Source of the DNA: Bacteroidota bacterium
Lineage (GTDB): Bacteria; Bacteroidota; Bacteroidia; Chitinophagales; Chitinophagaceae
Assembly: GCA_023433265.1 (NCBI GenBank)
Contig: JAEZDR010000182.1
Span: 1 to 54,107, forward strand
DNA length: 54,107 nt
Reading direction: 5' to 3'
Shown here: one piece after another, positions 33,689-42,430 of the stretch
Position numbering within the stretch: position 1 is the stretch's first letter
Layout: each line of letters begins with the position of its first letter
Program-made: the position numbers and the translations under genes
Notes under the pieces: model-generated
What the model was told of the DNA's origin: nothing
The model's input: the letters and a program-made list of their open reading frames with translations, nothing else
The model's database searches: none

Positions 33689-34414
33689 TTAGCCTTCGCC
33701 TTGCATTTCGAATCGCCTCATCCGATAGGCATTGATAGCATAATCACCCAGTTTCTTCGTGTATTTCCGGTTAACCACATAACCTACTACAGCTCCTATT
33801 CCGGGTATCAGCTGCGCAAGTTTTGCCAGATCCATACTGTCTCGATATTCTTGTTGGAACTTACTCCAGTCGAAATCACCGGCTTGCTGGTCATTGAAAT
33901 TGCGGCCAGGTTTAAATACATTTAGAAATACCTGCCTACGGTTTTGCTGCGATGATAATGTGAGCTGAAATAGCTGTAACAAAAATACACGCTCATGTAT
34001 TGCCTGCATATCATGCCCATAGAGTGTGCCTATTTCGAAAAGCATCTTCATTTTTATTGCAAGAAATAAGGGAAAGTTAGCTAGCCCCGCGAGTAGTCCT
34101 CCCAATCCGGTTACTCCACCTTCAATAGCTGCTGTTGTGCTGTACGAATCGATTTTCTTTTTCACTTTCCATTCTATCAACATTAGTTGACGTTCATGAT
34201 ATTTTGTTGTGCTTGTAAAACCGCTACCAAATAGAACTGCCTCCACCATTGCTTTTATGGCTTTTGTAATGGCAATATGTGCTTTTTCGGGTATGTACGT
34301 ATTTATCTTACTTTGCAATGCTGCAGTTCCCTTTGAAAATAGTCCGGGATGAGCTGTCATCTTTCTTTTCCATGCTTCTACCTCGGCCTTAGCTTTAATT
34401 TCGTACCGGTTCAT
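33689..34414 (-). CDS. EcsC family protein
   Basis: 241 residues. The EcsC pattern is seen in IEGGVTGLGGLLAGLANFPL, FLAIKMKMLFEIGTLYGHDM and LAQLIPGIGAVVGYVVNRKY. Bacillus EcsC belongs to an ABC-export locus, but most homologues are orphan proteins of unknown function, probably membrane associated. It stands alone, converging with the DUF4838 gene with 4 bp between stops, and is divergent from the cupin gene. Confidence 0.88.
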   Translation of the reverse strand: MNRYEIKAKAEVEAWKRKMTAHPGLFSKGTAALQSKINTYIPEKAHIAITKAIKAMVEAVLFGSGFTSTTKYHERQLMLIEWKVKKKIDSYSTTAAIEGGVTGLGGLLAGLANFPLFLAIKMKMLFEIGTLYGHDMQAIHERVFLLQLFQLTLSSQQNRRQVFLNVFKPGRNFNDQQAGDFDWSKFQQEYRDSMDLAKLAQLIPGIGAVVGYVVNRKYTKKLGDYAINAYRMRRFEMQGEG

Positions 34415-34466
34415 GTCTTGTTTTTTATGTAAGGCACATCAATTGTGGATGTAATCTAAAATAACT

Positions 34467-35012
34467 ATGAATACGCCAATTAATCAGGCAATTTCTACTA
34501 TAAAACTCCAATTTCCACAGTTTAAGGACTTTCCAAACAACCCGATGCTGCCCACGATCATTTACAAAAGAGTACTTGTGGGTGATGTAGGAAGGGAAAG
34601 CATTTTTAGAAAAGTGTTTTTGACTCATGGATGGACAAATAGTTGGGTAGATGGCATACAGAATTTCCATCATTACCATAGCACAGGCCACGAGGTGCTG
34701 GGTATCATTAACGGAACTTGCGATGTGCAGTTTGGGGGGCCTATAGGCGAAATGGTTACGGTGGAAGCCGGCGACGTTATAATTATTCCTGCTGGTGTTG
34801 CCCACAGGTCATTTGCTTGCAGTGAAGATTTCAGATGCATAGGCGCTTATCCCGACGGCCAGGATTATGATATGAATTACGGGAAAGAAGAAGAGAAGTC
34901 CACTGCTGAAATCAATATTCAAAAACTTGCTTTACCTAAATGCGACCCGGTTTATGGCGATGCCGGCCCATTAAAGAGCTTTTGGCGTATTGTTGAATTT
35001 GATGGTGTTTAG
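34467..35012 (+). CDS. Cupin domain protein
   Basis: 181 residues. Cupin motif 1 is HHYHSTGHEVLGIINGTCDVQF in two adjoining pieces (two His and a Glu as metal ligands), and motif 2 is GDVIIIPAGVAHRSF. The C-terminal YPDGQDYDMNYGK resembles YjlB-type cupins. No signal peptide. It probably binds a metal and acts on or senses a small molecule; the substrate is unknown. Divergent from the EcsC gene. Confidence 0.88.
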   Translation: MNTPINQAISTIKLQFPQFKDFPNNPMLPTIIYKRVLVGDVGRESIFRKVFLTHGWTNSWVDGIQNFHHYHSTGHEVLGIINGTCDVQFGGPIGEMVTVEAGDVIIIPAGVAHRSFACSEDFRCIGAYPDGQDYDMNYGKEEEKSTAEINIQKLALPKCDPVYGDAGPLKSFWRIVEFDGV

Positions 35013-35205
35013 GAGAAATGCGTTTTAAAGTTACAGTTTAAATGGTTGCTCACCTTAAAATTTTCAACTTTTTCCATACCGTTTAGTCATACTTTTTGTG
35101 TTTTGACATCGCCGGAAACCCTTATGTAATAAAGTTGTCAGCAATTGTTCACAGCCTGTTCCGTGTTTTGGAAAAGAATTCAATGTATTGCCGGGTCTTC
35201 GCGTA

Positions 35206-35227
35206 GCATTTTCTATCAGCAAAATGC
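35206..35227. other. Hairpin GCATTTT / AAAATGC upstream of the T9SS cargo gene
   Basis: A perfect 7-bp inverted repeat with an 8-nt loop ends 63 bp before the chosen start of the T9SS gene. It has no T-run on either side, so an operator or leader structure is more likely than a terminator. Within the 248-278 bp gap between the cupin gene and this gene nothing else is evident. Confidence 0.35.
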
Positions 35228-35290
35228 AACAATATTGTGCTCCTTTTCCACTAGCTGCACATGACTAAAGCAACAGTTGTGCGGCTGATG

Positions 35291-36412
35291 CGAATAAAAT
35301 CTTTATCTGTGAAAAAGAATTTGTTATCTATTATCCTTGCCGCAAACGTATTGTTTGCATTATTATCTGTTTCCACCAATTCAACGGCTGCTTCCCCTCT
35401 TCAACATGCGCAAGCTGCCGGAACAAAGCCAATTTTAAGTGTAACCTTCCATCGCGATACATTGCAGATGATTGCTTTGGATGGCTTTACCATGGCGTTT
35501 GATAATTCGTACTCTAATAATTACGTCTTAGGGGAGGATGCCTCCAAGCTAATGGGAAGTTACGAGAATATTTTTACCTGGCGTGGCGGCGCATCCATGA
35601 GCATTGATAAAAGAAAGCTTCCTGGTGTTTTCGATACGGTTCACATCCGCACAACGGGGCTGGTAGCTTCAAATTACCGGATCACCTTTTTGCCGAAAAA
35701 CTTTAATCTTCCAGGTATTGCGGTATACGTCCACGATGACTATAACGGTGTAGAAACAGAAATCAGTGCCACCGATACTACTTTCTTTACTTTTCACGTA
35801 ACCTCAGACAGCCTGACAAAAGCAGCAGACCGTTTCCATTTGCTGTTTCGTGCACAGTCGTCACTATTACCTTTGGATCTTATTTCATTTAATTCTAGCA
35901 GGCAAAACAAAACTGCCAGGATTTCGTGGGTTACGCTAAATGAAACAGGTGTTTCTAATTACCTGGTTCAACGATCAATCGATGGTGAAAAGTTTGAAAC
36001 TATCGGCGGCGTAGAAGCGAAAAATTCTTCAAGTAACAGCTACATATTTGTTGATGATGAGATGCCCGATGGCTCCTGCTTTTACCGGTTGCAGATAGTA
36101 GATATGAATGGGGAAATTAGTTATAGCAATGTTCTAAAAATCAAGGGTGTAGGCGTAGTTCAAGTTAAATTATTCCCCAACCCGGCCTATACAAAAAAAT
36201 GTTACCTCGATCTCAGCAATTGCCTGCCAGGAACCTACCAGGTTGACATATACAACGCTGTGGGACAGCAAATCCAACGATCAATAGTTATCCATCAGCA
36301 GCCCACCGAAAATCACCTGCTCAATTTGCCTTCCAATATGCTCCCGGGAACTTACTTTGTGAAAGTGAAATCAGGTTCAAAAGCCTATAGCCTATCCCTA
36401 TTGGTAAGATAG
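35291..36412 (+). CDS. Secreted protein with T9SS C-terminal sorting domain
   Basis: 373 residues from the ATG at 35291 (MRIKSLSVKKNLLSIILAAN begins the signal peptide; an ATG at 35261 adds ten residues). Residues about 60-195 are unassigned. Residues about 200-290 form the fibronectin-like module common in Bacteroidota surface proteins (LLPLDLISFNSSRQNKTARI, NYLVQRSIDGEKFETIGGVE, CFYRLQIVDMNGEISYSNVL). The C-terminal 80 residues (VKLFPNPAYTKKCYLDL..., LPGTYFVKVKSGSKAYSLSL) are a type A sorting domain for export and surface attachment by the type IX system. Ligand unknown. Confidence 0.9.
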   Translation, partial: RIKSLSVKKNLLSIILAANVLFALLSVSTNSTAASPLQHAQAAGTKPILSVTFHRDTLQMIALDGFTMAFDNSYSNNYVLGEDASKLMGSYENIFTWRGGASMSIDKRKLPGVFDTVHIRTTGLVASNYRITFLPKNFNLPGIAVYVHDDYNGVETEISATDTTFFTFHVTSDSLTKAADRFHLLFRAQSSLLPLDLISFNSSRQNKTARISWVTLNETGVSNYLVQRSIDGEKFETIGGVEAKNSSSNSYIFVDDEMPDGSCFYRLQIVDMNGEISYSNVLKIKGVGVVQVKLFPNPAYTKKCYLDLSNCLPGTYQVDIYNAVGQQIQRSIVIHQQPTENHLLNLPSNMLPGTYFVKVKSGSKAYSLSLLVR

Positions 36413-36550
36413 AAGAACCGGAAGGCGATTCTATAGCGGCGGTATTGTTAAGTGTTTTAACTGCTTTTGGATCGGGCGATAATCAGGTATTTTCAAATAT
36501 TAGTCTGTCGTTTGTATGATTTGCATCAACCTTTCTGCAAGCATTTAAAC

Positions 36551-36577
36551 ATACTTTGCGTTCATTCAGCAAAGTAT
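36551..36577 (+). promoter_or_regulatory. Perfect 9-bp inverted repeat abutting the acyl-CoA synthetase start codon
   Basis: ATACTTTGC (36551-36559) and GCAAAGTAT (36569-36577) flank a 9-nt spacer. The right arm ends at the base before the ATG at 36578. It could be a repressor operator or an RNA hairpin that hides the start codon. ACTTTG in the left arm also resembles a -7 element. Confidence 0.6.
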
Positions 36578-38683
36578 ATGATCAATAGTAAACTATTAAA
36601 TCCTGCCTCAATAGTTGTTATAGGTGCTAGCAACGACGTAAGTAAACCCGGGGGAAAGGTTCTTCACAATATTCTTAGCAATGGTTTCAAGGGAAAGCTT
36701 TTCGGAGTCAACCCTAAAGAATCATCCGTGCAAACGGTACCTTGTTTTGCATCAGTTTCTGATATTCCTGGCGTTGACCTTGCAATTATAGCCGTGCCGG
36801 CTGCATTTGTTGAGGATATCATGAAGGTATTAGCGCAAGAGAAGGGCTGCAAGGGGTTTATCATACTTTCAGCAGGCTTTAGTGAGTCGGGTAGTGAAGG
36901 GAAGCTGATGGAAGCGCGCTGCGCACAAATTGCAGAATCAGTGCGCGGAACAATGATTGGCCCTAATTGCATAGGCATAATTACCGGGAGCTATAAAGGT
37001 GTATTTGCAGGTCCCATTCCTGAATATGACGCAAGGGGATGTGACTGCGTTTCTGCTTCGGGTGCAACCATGGTTTATATCCTGGAAACTGCCATACCGA
37101 GGGGATTAAAGTTCAGGGATATATTTTCAATTGGCAATAGCGCGCATATTGGTGTTGAAGATGTTCTTCAGTACTGGGATGAAACTTTTGATCCTGAGTT
37201 TAGTTCCCGGATCAAGCTGCTTTATCTTGAACAGATCAATGATCCAGACCGATTTCTCAAGCACGCGCGCTCGCTTGTAAACAAGGGTTGCAGGATAGCA
37301 GCTATTAAATCAGGATCAACCGATGCGGGTTCCAGAGCGGTTTCTTCGCACACCGGGGCACTTGCAGGTTCCAATTCGGCAGTGAGTGCTTTGTTTCGCA
37401 AGGCTGGAATTATAAGGTGTTACAGCAGGGTGGAGCTCGTTTATGTAGCGGCCATATTTACCATTCCTCGTCTTAACGGAAACAGGCTTGCCGTTATAAC
37501 GCATGCAGGAGGCCCGGGGGTGATGCTTACCGATATACTGGTTAAAGGAGGAATGCAAGTTCCTACACTTGAAGGGCAAAAAGCCGATGAACTCCTCGCA
37601 AAACTTTTTCCAGGTTCTTCTGTTTCAAACCCCATCGATTTCCTAGCCACAGGTACTGCACAGCAGCTTGGACAAATTTTGGATGCGGTAGATAATGATT
37701 TTGATGATGTGGATGGTGCGGTCGTTGTTTTTGGTACCACGGGCATGTGGAGTGTTGATGATGTTTATGTCCTTCTTCACGAAAAAATGCAACAAAGTAA
37801 AAAGCCAATTTTCCCCATACTTCCATCAACCTTACAAGCGGCGCAAGAGGTGCATCATTTCCACCAGCTTGGTCACGTTAATTTTACTGATGAGGTTACC
37901 TTCGGTTATGTTCTCTCCCGTGTTAATAGATTGAATCAGCCGTATGAAGAGGAGCCTGCCAAAGAAATTGATGTAGCTAAAGTGAGGAGTATTATTTCCG
38001 CTTCGGAAGATGGCTACCTGGAGCCAGGCGCCGTCTTTGGTTTATTATCTGCAGCAGGTATTTCCGTTGCTGCCCAACATACTGTCAGGTCGCAAACCGA
38101 AGCTGTATTCCAGGCAATTGACCTGGGTCTTCCTGTGGTAATGAAGGTTTGTGGCCCTGTTCATAAATCAGATGTGGGGGGTGTTATTGTTGGAGTGTCC
38201 ACTACGGAAGCGGTAGCTCATAATTTTGAAAAGTTGATGGCTATACAAGGTGCAGAAGGTGTTTTAGTTCAACGGCAGTTGAGCGGGCTTGAAGTATATA
38301 TGGGGGCTAAAAAAGAAGACAGGTTTGGCCACCAGCTTCTCTGCGGCCTTGGGGGCATATTTGTCGAAGTATTTAAGGACGTGGCGTCCGGCCTCGTTCC
38401 GGTTGGTAAAAAAGAAGCGCATTCTATGATCCATCACCTTAAGTCGCTTCCGATTCTACAGGGAGTAAGAGGTAAAGAAGGGGTTAATGAACAATTACTA
38501 ATCGATGCAATACTTAACCTGAGTGCATTGTTGCAAGCTGCGCCTGAAATTGAAGAAATGGATATCAACCCGTTGCTCGGTTCCCGTACGGACCTGGTTG
38601 CTGTGGATGCGCGAATAAGGATTCGGCGTACGCCCGCTGAAAAAGCTGAGGAGGTTGCAGATCGCATGGCGTGCCAGCATTAG
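36578..38683 (+). CDS. Acyl-CoA/acetyl-CoA synthetase, NDP-forming (fused alpha and beta parts)
   Basis: 701 residues from the ATG at 36578. Domain order is CoA-binding Rossmann (VVIGASNDVSKPGGKVL), succinyl-CoA-ligase-like flavodoxin domain with the phospho-histidine region SSHTGALAGSNSA, a second ligase domain (VITHAGGPGVMLTDILVKGG) and a C-terminal ATP-grasp (VVMKVCGPVHKSDVGGVIVG, EEMDINPLLG). It converts an acyl-CoA plus NDP and Pi to the acid and NTP, or the reverse. An ATG at 36467 would add 37 residues unlike the family. GCCAGC/GGCTGGC-type pairing at 38673-38692 across the stop may be a weak terminator. Confidence 0.92.
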   Translation: MINSKLLNPASIVVIGASNDVSKPGGKVLHNILSNGFKGKLFGVNPKESSVQTVPCFASVSDIPGVDLAIIAVPAAFVEDIMKVLAQEKGCKGFIILSAGFSESGSEGKLMEARCAQIAESVRGTMIGPNCIGIITGSYKGVFAGPIPEYDARGCDCVSASGATMVYILETAIPRGLKFRDIFSIGNSAHIGVEDVLQYWDETFDPEFSSRIKLLYLEQINDPDRFLKHARSLVNKGCRIAAIKSGSTDAGSRAVSSHTGALAGSNSAVSALFRKAGIIRCYSRVELVYVAAIFTIPRLNGNRLAVITHAGGPGVMLTDILVKGGMQVPTLEGQKADELLAKLFPGSSVSNPIDFLATGTAQQLGQILDAVDNDFDDVDGAVVVFGTTGMWSVDDVYVLLHEKMQQSKKPIFPILPSTLQAAQEVHHFHQLGHVNFTDEVTFGYVLSRVNRLNQPYEEEPAKEIDVAKVRSIISASEDGYLEPGAVFGLLSAAGISVAAQHTVRSQTEAVFQAIDLGLPVVMKVCGPVHKSDVGGVIVGVSTTEAVAHNFEKLMAIQGAEGVLVQRQLSGLEVYMGAKKEDRFGHQLLCGLGGIFVEVFKDVASGLVPVGKKEAHSMIHHLKSLPILQGVRGKEGVNEQLLIDAILNLSALLQAAPEIEEMDINPLLGSRTDLVAVDARIRIRRTPAEKAEEVADRMACQH

Positions 38684-38819
38684 AAGGCTGGCGGTGTATT
38701 CGATTTCTTTTTTTGTTGTTCCATTTTAGGAAAAAGGATGTTACCACTTCGTTGTGTAATTAGCATACGGCATGATAACTGATGAGGAAAATGTATTAAT
38801 ATTGCGTTTGCTTGAAACT

Positions 38820-39191
38820 ATGAAACGCATCCTTTTGGTTGAAGACGACGAAGATATACAAGAAGTCCTTGGGCTTTTTCTTAGGTCAAAAGGGTACCAG
38901 GTAGACCAATATACCCATATACATAGCCTCCAGTATTACCTAGAGCAGATTAAGGAGAAGAAACCGGATCTAATCATCTCAGACATTTTCATTCCTGAAA
39001 TCGATGGCAGGGAACTGTGCAAGTTTGTTAAGCAGCAGGACGATACAAAGCGCATTCCTTACATTTTGATTTCTGCAGGCAATTTTACAAAAGAGGAGAT
39101 TCTGAATACATGCGGTGATGTATTTATTGCAAAGCCTTTTGATATAGGAACCATTGAACGCACCGTTGAAAAGTTCATATCTGCTGCTTAA
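38820..39191 (+). CDS. Stand-alone receiver-domain response regulator, second copy
   Basis: 123 residues from the ATG at 38820, a single receiver domain: acidic pocket VEDDED, phospho-acceptor in IISDIFIPEIDG, Ser in ILISAGN, Lys in FIAKPFD. An ATG at 38772 would add sixteen residues ahead of the canonical MKRILLVEDD start. No kinase or output domain is nearby. It lies between the acyl-CoA synthetase and HMG-CoA lyase genes with no obvious functional tie to either. Confidence 0.92.
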   Translation: MKRILLVEDDEDIQEVLGLFLRSKGYQVDQYTHIHSLQYYLEQIKEKKPDLIISDIFIPEIDGRELCKFVKQQDDTKRIPYILISAGNFTKEEILNTCGDVFIAKPFDIGTIERTVEKFISAA

Positions 39192-39238
39192 CCTGGTCTC
39201 TACTTCCACACAATAATTTAAACTGCTACTTTCGCTTA

Positions 39239-40087
39239 ATGATGCAAATTGTTGAGTGCCCACGTGATGCTATGCAAGGTTGGAAGCACCCGATTGCTAC
39301 TGCTGATAAAATAAGGTACATTAATAGCCTGTTACAGGTGGGCTTTCATACCATCGACTTTGGGAGCTTTGTTTCGCCCAAGGCCATTCCCCAAATGGCC
39401 GACACAAGCGAGGTGCTTGCCGGTTTGCATGTTACGAGCACTAGTTCCAAGCTACTTGCCATTGTAGCCAATACCAAGGGAGCGGAAGACGCCGTAGTTT
39501 TTCCTGAAATAAGTTATCTCGGTTTCCCCTTTTCTGTATCACCCACCTTTCAGCAGCGTAACACAAATAGTACGCAGCTTGAAAGTATTGAGCGCATAAA
39601 GAAAATACAGGATATCTGCCTGAAGAATAAAAAGCAACTTGTTGTTTATCTGTCAATGGGTTTTGGAAATCCATATGGAGACGATTACAACGAGGAAATC
39701 CTGTTTAAATGGGCCGATGAAATGATAAACCTGGACGTGCGGATTCTTTCACTTGCTGACACGGTTGGCCTGGCTACAGCCCAGCAGATTTCATTCGCGT
39801 TGAATGCTTTGATTCCGCAGTATAGAAATGTTACGATTGGCGTTCACCTTCATGCTAGTGCTAGCAACTGGCAACATAAGTTACAGGCGGCAATAGATGC
39901 CGGTTGCCAGCGTTTTGACGGTGCGTTAAAAGGGATTGGAGGCTGCCCGATGGCACAGGACGACCTTGTTGGTAACATGGATACCGTCAATATTCTGGAT
40001 TTGCTACAGGAGCAAAAGAAACTAAGCAACATTGACTTTAACGCTTTGCAAAAAAGCCTTCAAATTGCCTCTGAAATATTCATATAA
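39239..40087 (+). CDS. mvaB: Hydroxymethylglutaryl-CoA lyase
   Basis: 282 residues of the HMGL/DRE-TIM family. FVSPKAIPQMADTSEV is the substrate loop, DTVGLATAQQI and IGVHLHASASNW are metal and barrel motifs, and GIGGCPMAQDDLVGNMDT carries the catalytic Cys loop. It splits HMG-CoA to acetyl-CoA and acetoacetate in leucine breakdown. The second codon is also ATG. Its stop overlaps the start of the GSCFA gene by 1 bp (TAATG). Confidence 0.92.
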   Translation: MMQIVECPRDAMQGWKHPIATADKIRYINSLLQVGFHTIDFGSFVSPKAIPQMADTSEVLAGLHVTSTSSKLLAIVANTKGAEDAVVFPEISYLGFPFSVSPTFQQRNTNSTQLESIERIKKIQDICLKNKKQLVVYLSMGFGNPYGDDYNEEILFKWADEMINLDVRILSLADTVGLATAQQISFALNALIPQYRNVTIGVHLHASASNWQHKLQAAIDAGCQRFDGALKGIGGCPMAQDDLVGNMDTVNILDLLQEQKKLSNIDFNALQKSLQIASEIFI

Positions 40088-41094
40088 TGCAGTTCCAGGT
40101 TCCCATTGATATAAAACCTTTTCAGCCTGCTATTCAATATACGCACCGGTTGCTATTGATGGGAAGTTGTTTTACCGAGCATATTGGTAACTACCTCCAG
40201 GATGTAAAGTTCAACCTATTACAAAACCCAAACGGAATTCTGTTTGATCCGATAAGTGTTTGCAATAGTCTTATAAGTTATATCGAAAATAAACAGTACG
40301 GCCCTGAAGACATCTTCTGTTTTAATGATGGTTGGCATAGCTGGCAACATCATAGCAGGTACTCAGGAATTACCGCAGAGGAATGCCTGCAGTCCATCAA
40401 TCAGTCGCAACTTGCTGCTCATCTATTTCTAAAACAAACAGACTGGCTTATCATTACCCTGGGTTCGTCATTCGTTTATAAATTTTCTAAAGAAATGCCT
40501 GCACACTTGCAGGTTTCTTCGAAGGGCCATGCTGCCAACTGTCATAAAGCGCCGGCGCAGTTCTTCAATAAGTATTTGCTTTCTATAGAAGAAACAATCT
40601 CTGCGCTTGATAATACAATTCATCGATTGCGACAGTATAATCCTGATGTAAAAATTGTATTTACCATTAGCCCAGTTCGCCATATACGCGATGGTGTTGT
40701 ACAAAACAACAGGAGTAAGGCACGCTTGCTTGAAGCAGTACATCATCTTGTTGCAAAATTTAGTGGACTTTACTATTTTCCCGCTTACGAGCTTGTGATT
40801 GATGTACTGCGTGACTATAGGTTTTATGATGTGGATATGGTTCATCCTAATTATGCAGCGACTACGTTCGTACTCGAACATTTTTCGAATGCATGCATGA
40901 GTGAGGATTCCCGAAAGTTGATGGAGGAAATAAGGAAAGTGGTGATAGCCCAGAAGCACAAGCCTTTCAACCCCGGATCGGAACAGCATAAAATGTTTCT
41001 TAACAGCTTTTTGCAAAAAACTAAGCATTTGCAAGAGCAGCACCCGTATCTCGACTTCAGAAACGAATTATCTTACTTTAATGCAGCTTCATAA
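40087..41094 (+). CDS. GSCFA domain protein
   Basis: 335 residues. The family name motif GSCFTEHIG is visible at residues 27-35, with NPNGILFDPISVCNSL and ITLGSSFVYKF following, and MVHPNYAAT near residue 257. GSCFA proteins are related to SGNH/GDSL hydrolases: the Ser in GSCF and the His in MVHPN would form the catalytic pair. Cytoplasmic by lack of a signal. Substrate unknown. It is translationally coupled to mvaB and overlaps the cyclophilin gene by 14 bp. Confidence 0.92.
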   Translation: MQFQVPIDIKPFQPAIQYTHRLLLMGSCFTEHIGNYLQDVKFNLLQNPNGILFDPISVCNSLISYIENKQYGPEDIFCFNDGWHSWQHHSRYSGITAEECLQSINQSQLAAHLFLKQTDWLIITLGSSFVYKFSKEMPAHLQVSSKGHAANCHKAPAQFFNKYLLSIEETISALDNTIHRLRQYNPDVKIVFTISPVRHIRDGVVQNNRSKARLLEAVHHLVAKFSGLYYFPAYELVIDVLRDYRFYDVDMVHPNYAATTFVLEHFSNACMSEDSRKLMEEIRKVVIAQKHKPFNPGSEQHKMFLNSFLQKTKHLQEQHPYLDFRNELSYFNAAS

Positions 41095-41665
41095 GATATT
41101 AATCCTGGTTAGTTTGACCTTTATTCTTGCTTGCCAGGGCAAGAAAAGCGGCGACCGAATCACTATTGTAACCGAGGCGGGCGATATTGAAGTGGAACTA
41201 TACCCACAAAAAGCTCCTTTGACTGTTGCATCATTTCTGCGGAACGTTCGGGAGGGGTATTACGACCGGTCAAGCTTTTACCGAGTATTGAACCTCCAAA
41301 ACCAACCAAGTAATGCTCCGAAAACAGAGTTAATACAAGGTGGAATTTGGCAAAAGAAAAATAAGCCTTCAAATACCGTCAATATACCGCATGAACCAAC
41401 AAGCATAACCGGGTTACGGCATATAGACGGGACTCTTTCCATGGCAAGGACTGATACAGGCACTGCAAGTACAGAATTCTTTATCTGCGTGGAAGACCAG
41501 CCGGGCCTTGACTATGGAGGCCCTAGCAATGCTGATGGGCAAGGTTATGCGGCATTTGGAAGGGTAGTAAAGGGCATGAATATTGTTAGAAAAGTATACA
41601 ATAAGCCAGAAGATGGCCAATATTTTATCAGGCCAATAACTATCTTTAGAATAGAAGAAAACTAA
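41081..41665 (+). CDS. Cyclophilin-type peptidylprolyl isomerase, lipoprotein
   Basis: 194 residues. MQLHKILILVSLTFILACQG gives a lipobox Cys18, so likely a lipid-anchored periplasmic protein-folding helper. The cyclophilin core is seen in ITIVTEAGDIEVELYPQKAP, SSFYRVLN (active-site Arg), STEFFICVED and AAFGRVVKGMNIV. The usual SQFFI is STEFFI here. It overlaps the GSCFA gene. Confidence 0.92.
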   Translation: MQLHKILILVSLTFILACQGKKSGDRITIVTEAGDIEVELYPQKAPLTVASFLRNVREGYYDRSSFYRVLNLQNQPSNAPKTELIQGGIWQKKNKPSNTVNIPHEPTSITGLRHIDGTLSMARTDTGTASTEFFICVEDQPGLDYGGPSNADGQGYAAFGRVVKGMNIVRKVYNKPEDGQYFIRPITIFRIEEN

Positions 41666-41677
41666 TTTTCCTTAGCA

Positions 41678-41896
41678 ATGACACCTTCAGATTTTAACCT
41701 CCTTCCTGTAATTGAACAGGCAATCCTTGTATCGACAGATGCAGAACTAATAGGAGAGTACCACGACAGTGAGTACAGCCACTCCGCTTACACATTGCAA
41801 CAGTTTTATGTGGAAGTAAGCATAGAAATGGCTGATCATAAGAATATTGCGTATAAAGCAACGGCTTATGCCCCTAGCTGGATGGTGACTGCTTAA
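41678..41896 (+). CDS. Small hypothetical protein
   Basis: 72 residues, acidic, no signal peptide or membrane helix. VIEQAILVSTDAELIGEYHD and LQQFYVEVSIEMADHKNIAY suggest a small mixed alpha/beta protein. It starts 12 bp after the cyclophilin stop, consistent with the same transcript, which supports it being real. I do not recognise the family. Confidence 0.55.
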   Translation: MTPSDFNLLPVIEQAILVSTDAELIGEYHDSEYSHSAYTLQQFYVEVSIEMADHKNIAYKATAYAPSWMVTA

Positions 41897-41950
41897 CAAT
41901 AGTTTTCCCTTTTTTCTTACTTAGCACGCTCTGTTTTGGGTTAAATCTAT

Positions 41951-41958
41951 TACCTTTG
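41951..41958 (+). promoter_or_regulatory. -7 box (TACCTTTG) for rpmH
   Basis: Exact match to TAnnTTTG, 81 bp before the rpmH start, giving a leader of about 75 nt. TTTG at 41934-41937 is too close for a -33 element, so that part is unresolved. Confidence 0.5.
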
Positions 41959-42039
41959 CCGTCCTTTCACCGGGTAGCAGCATGGTGGCTGAAGCCTGAA
42001 AGTTGAAAATCATAGTGTTTAAGTCTTAAAAAATTAAAA

Positions 42040-42195
42040 ATGAAACGCACATTTCAACCACATAATCGTCGTCGCAAATCTGTGCACGGGTTCCGTAAAC
42101 GCATGCAAACAGCTAACGGACGCAAGGTTTTAGCTAGCCGCCGTTTGAAAGGTCGTAAGATACTTACAGTTTCTGACGAAAGGAAGTTAAAGTAG
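42040..42195 (+). CDS. rpmH: 50S ribosomal protein L34
   Basis: 51 residues beginning MKRTFQPHNRRRKSVHGFRK and continuing RMQTANGRKVLASRRLKGRK, the unmistakable L34 signature; the C-terminal ILTVSDERKLK extension is typical of this phylum. In many bacteria rpmH sits with rnpA and dnaA near the origin; here no rnpA follows. A strong terminator lies 26 bp after the stop. It has its own -7 box. Confidence 0.97.
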   Translation: MKRTFQPHNRRRKSVHGFRKRMQTANGRKVLASRRLKGRKILTVSDERKLK

Positions 42196-42221
42196 TAGAA
42201 CTAGTTTAGTTGCAAATACTT

Positions 42222-42250
42222 AAGAGGTTGTTCTTGTAGAACAGCCTCTT
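42222..42250 (+). terminator. Intrinsic terminator after rpmH
   Basis: AAGAGGTTGTTCT pairs with AGAACAGCCTCTT (13 bp, one G-T pair) around a TGT loop, followed by TTTTTATG. The 180 bp between this and the ccmF stop hold nothing I can identify. Confidence 0.88.
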
Positions 42251-42430
42251 TTTTTATGCTAGCCTAACCTAGTCAGCTCAAAGGATATTAGGTACGCTGC
42301 TGCCCCGGATGTGGCTTGCGGTTGCATTAAGGTTGGTTCGAATTGGGGGATAAAGGACGGCTCCAGCGAATCCAGTGCATCAAGAAAGCTTGGCTGAAGC
42401 GTATTACGGCTACTTTATTCGGGGCTTTAT

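Noticed and set aside
36467..36577. 37-residue N-terminal extension of the acyl-CoA synthetase
   Set aside because: The extra residues resemble no family member and span the inverted repeat; the ATG at 36578 starts the CoA-binding domain correctly.
40468..41043. 191-codon open frame on the minus strand
   Set aside because: It is antisense to the well-supported GSCFA gene and its translation has no recognisable domain or sensible composition.
42300..42380. tRNA-like GGTTCGAATT at 42335-42344
   Set aside because: The flanking bases do not form a T-arm stem, and no acceptor or anticodon arm can be built around it.
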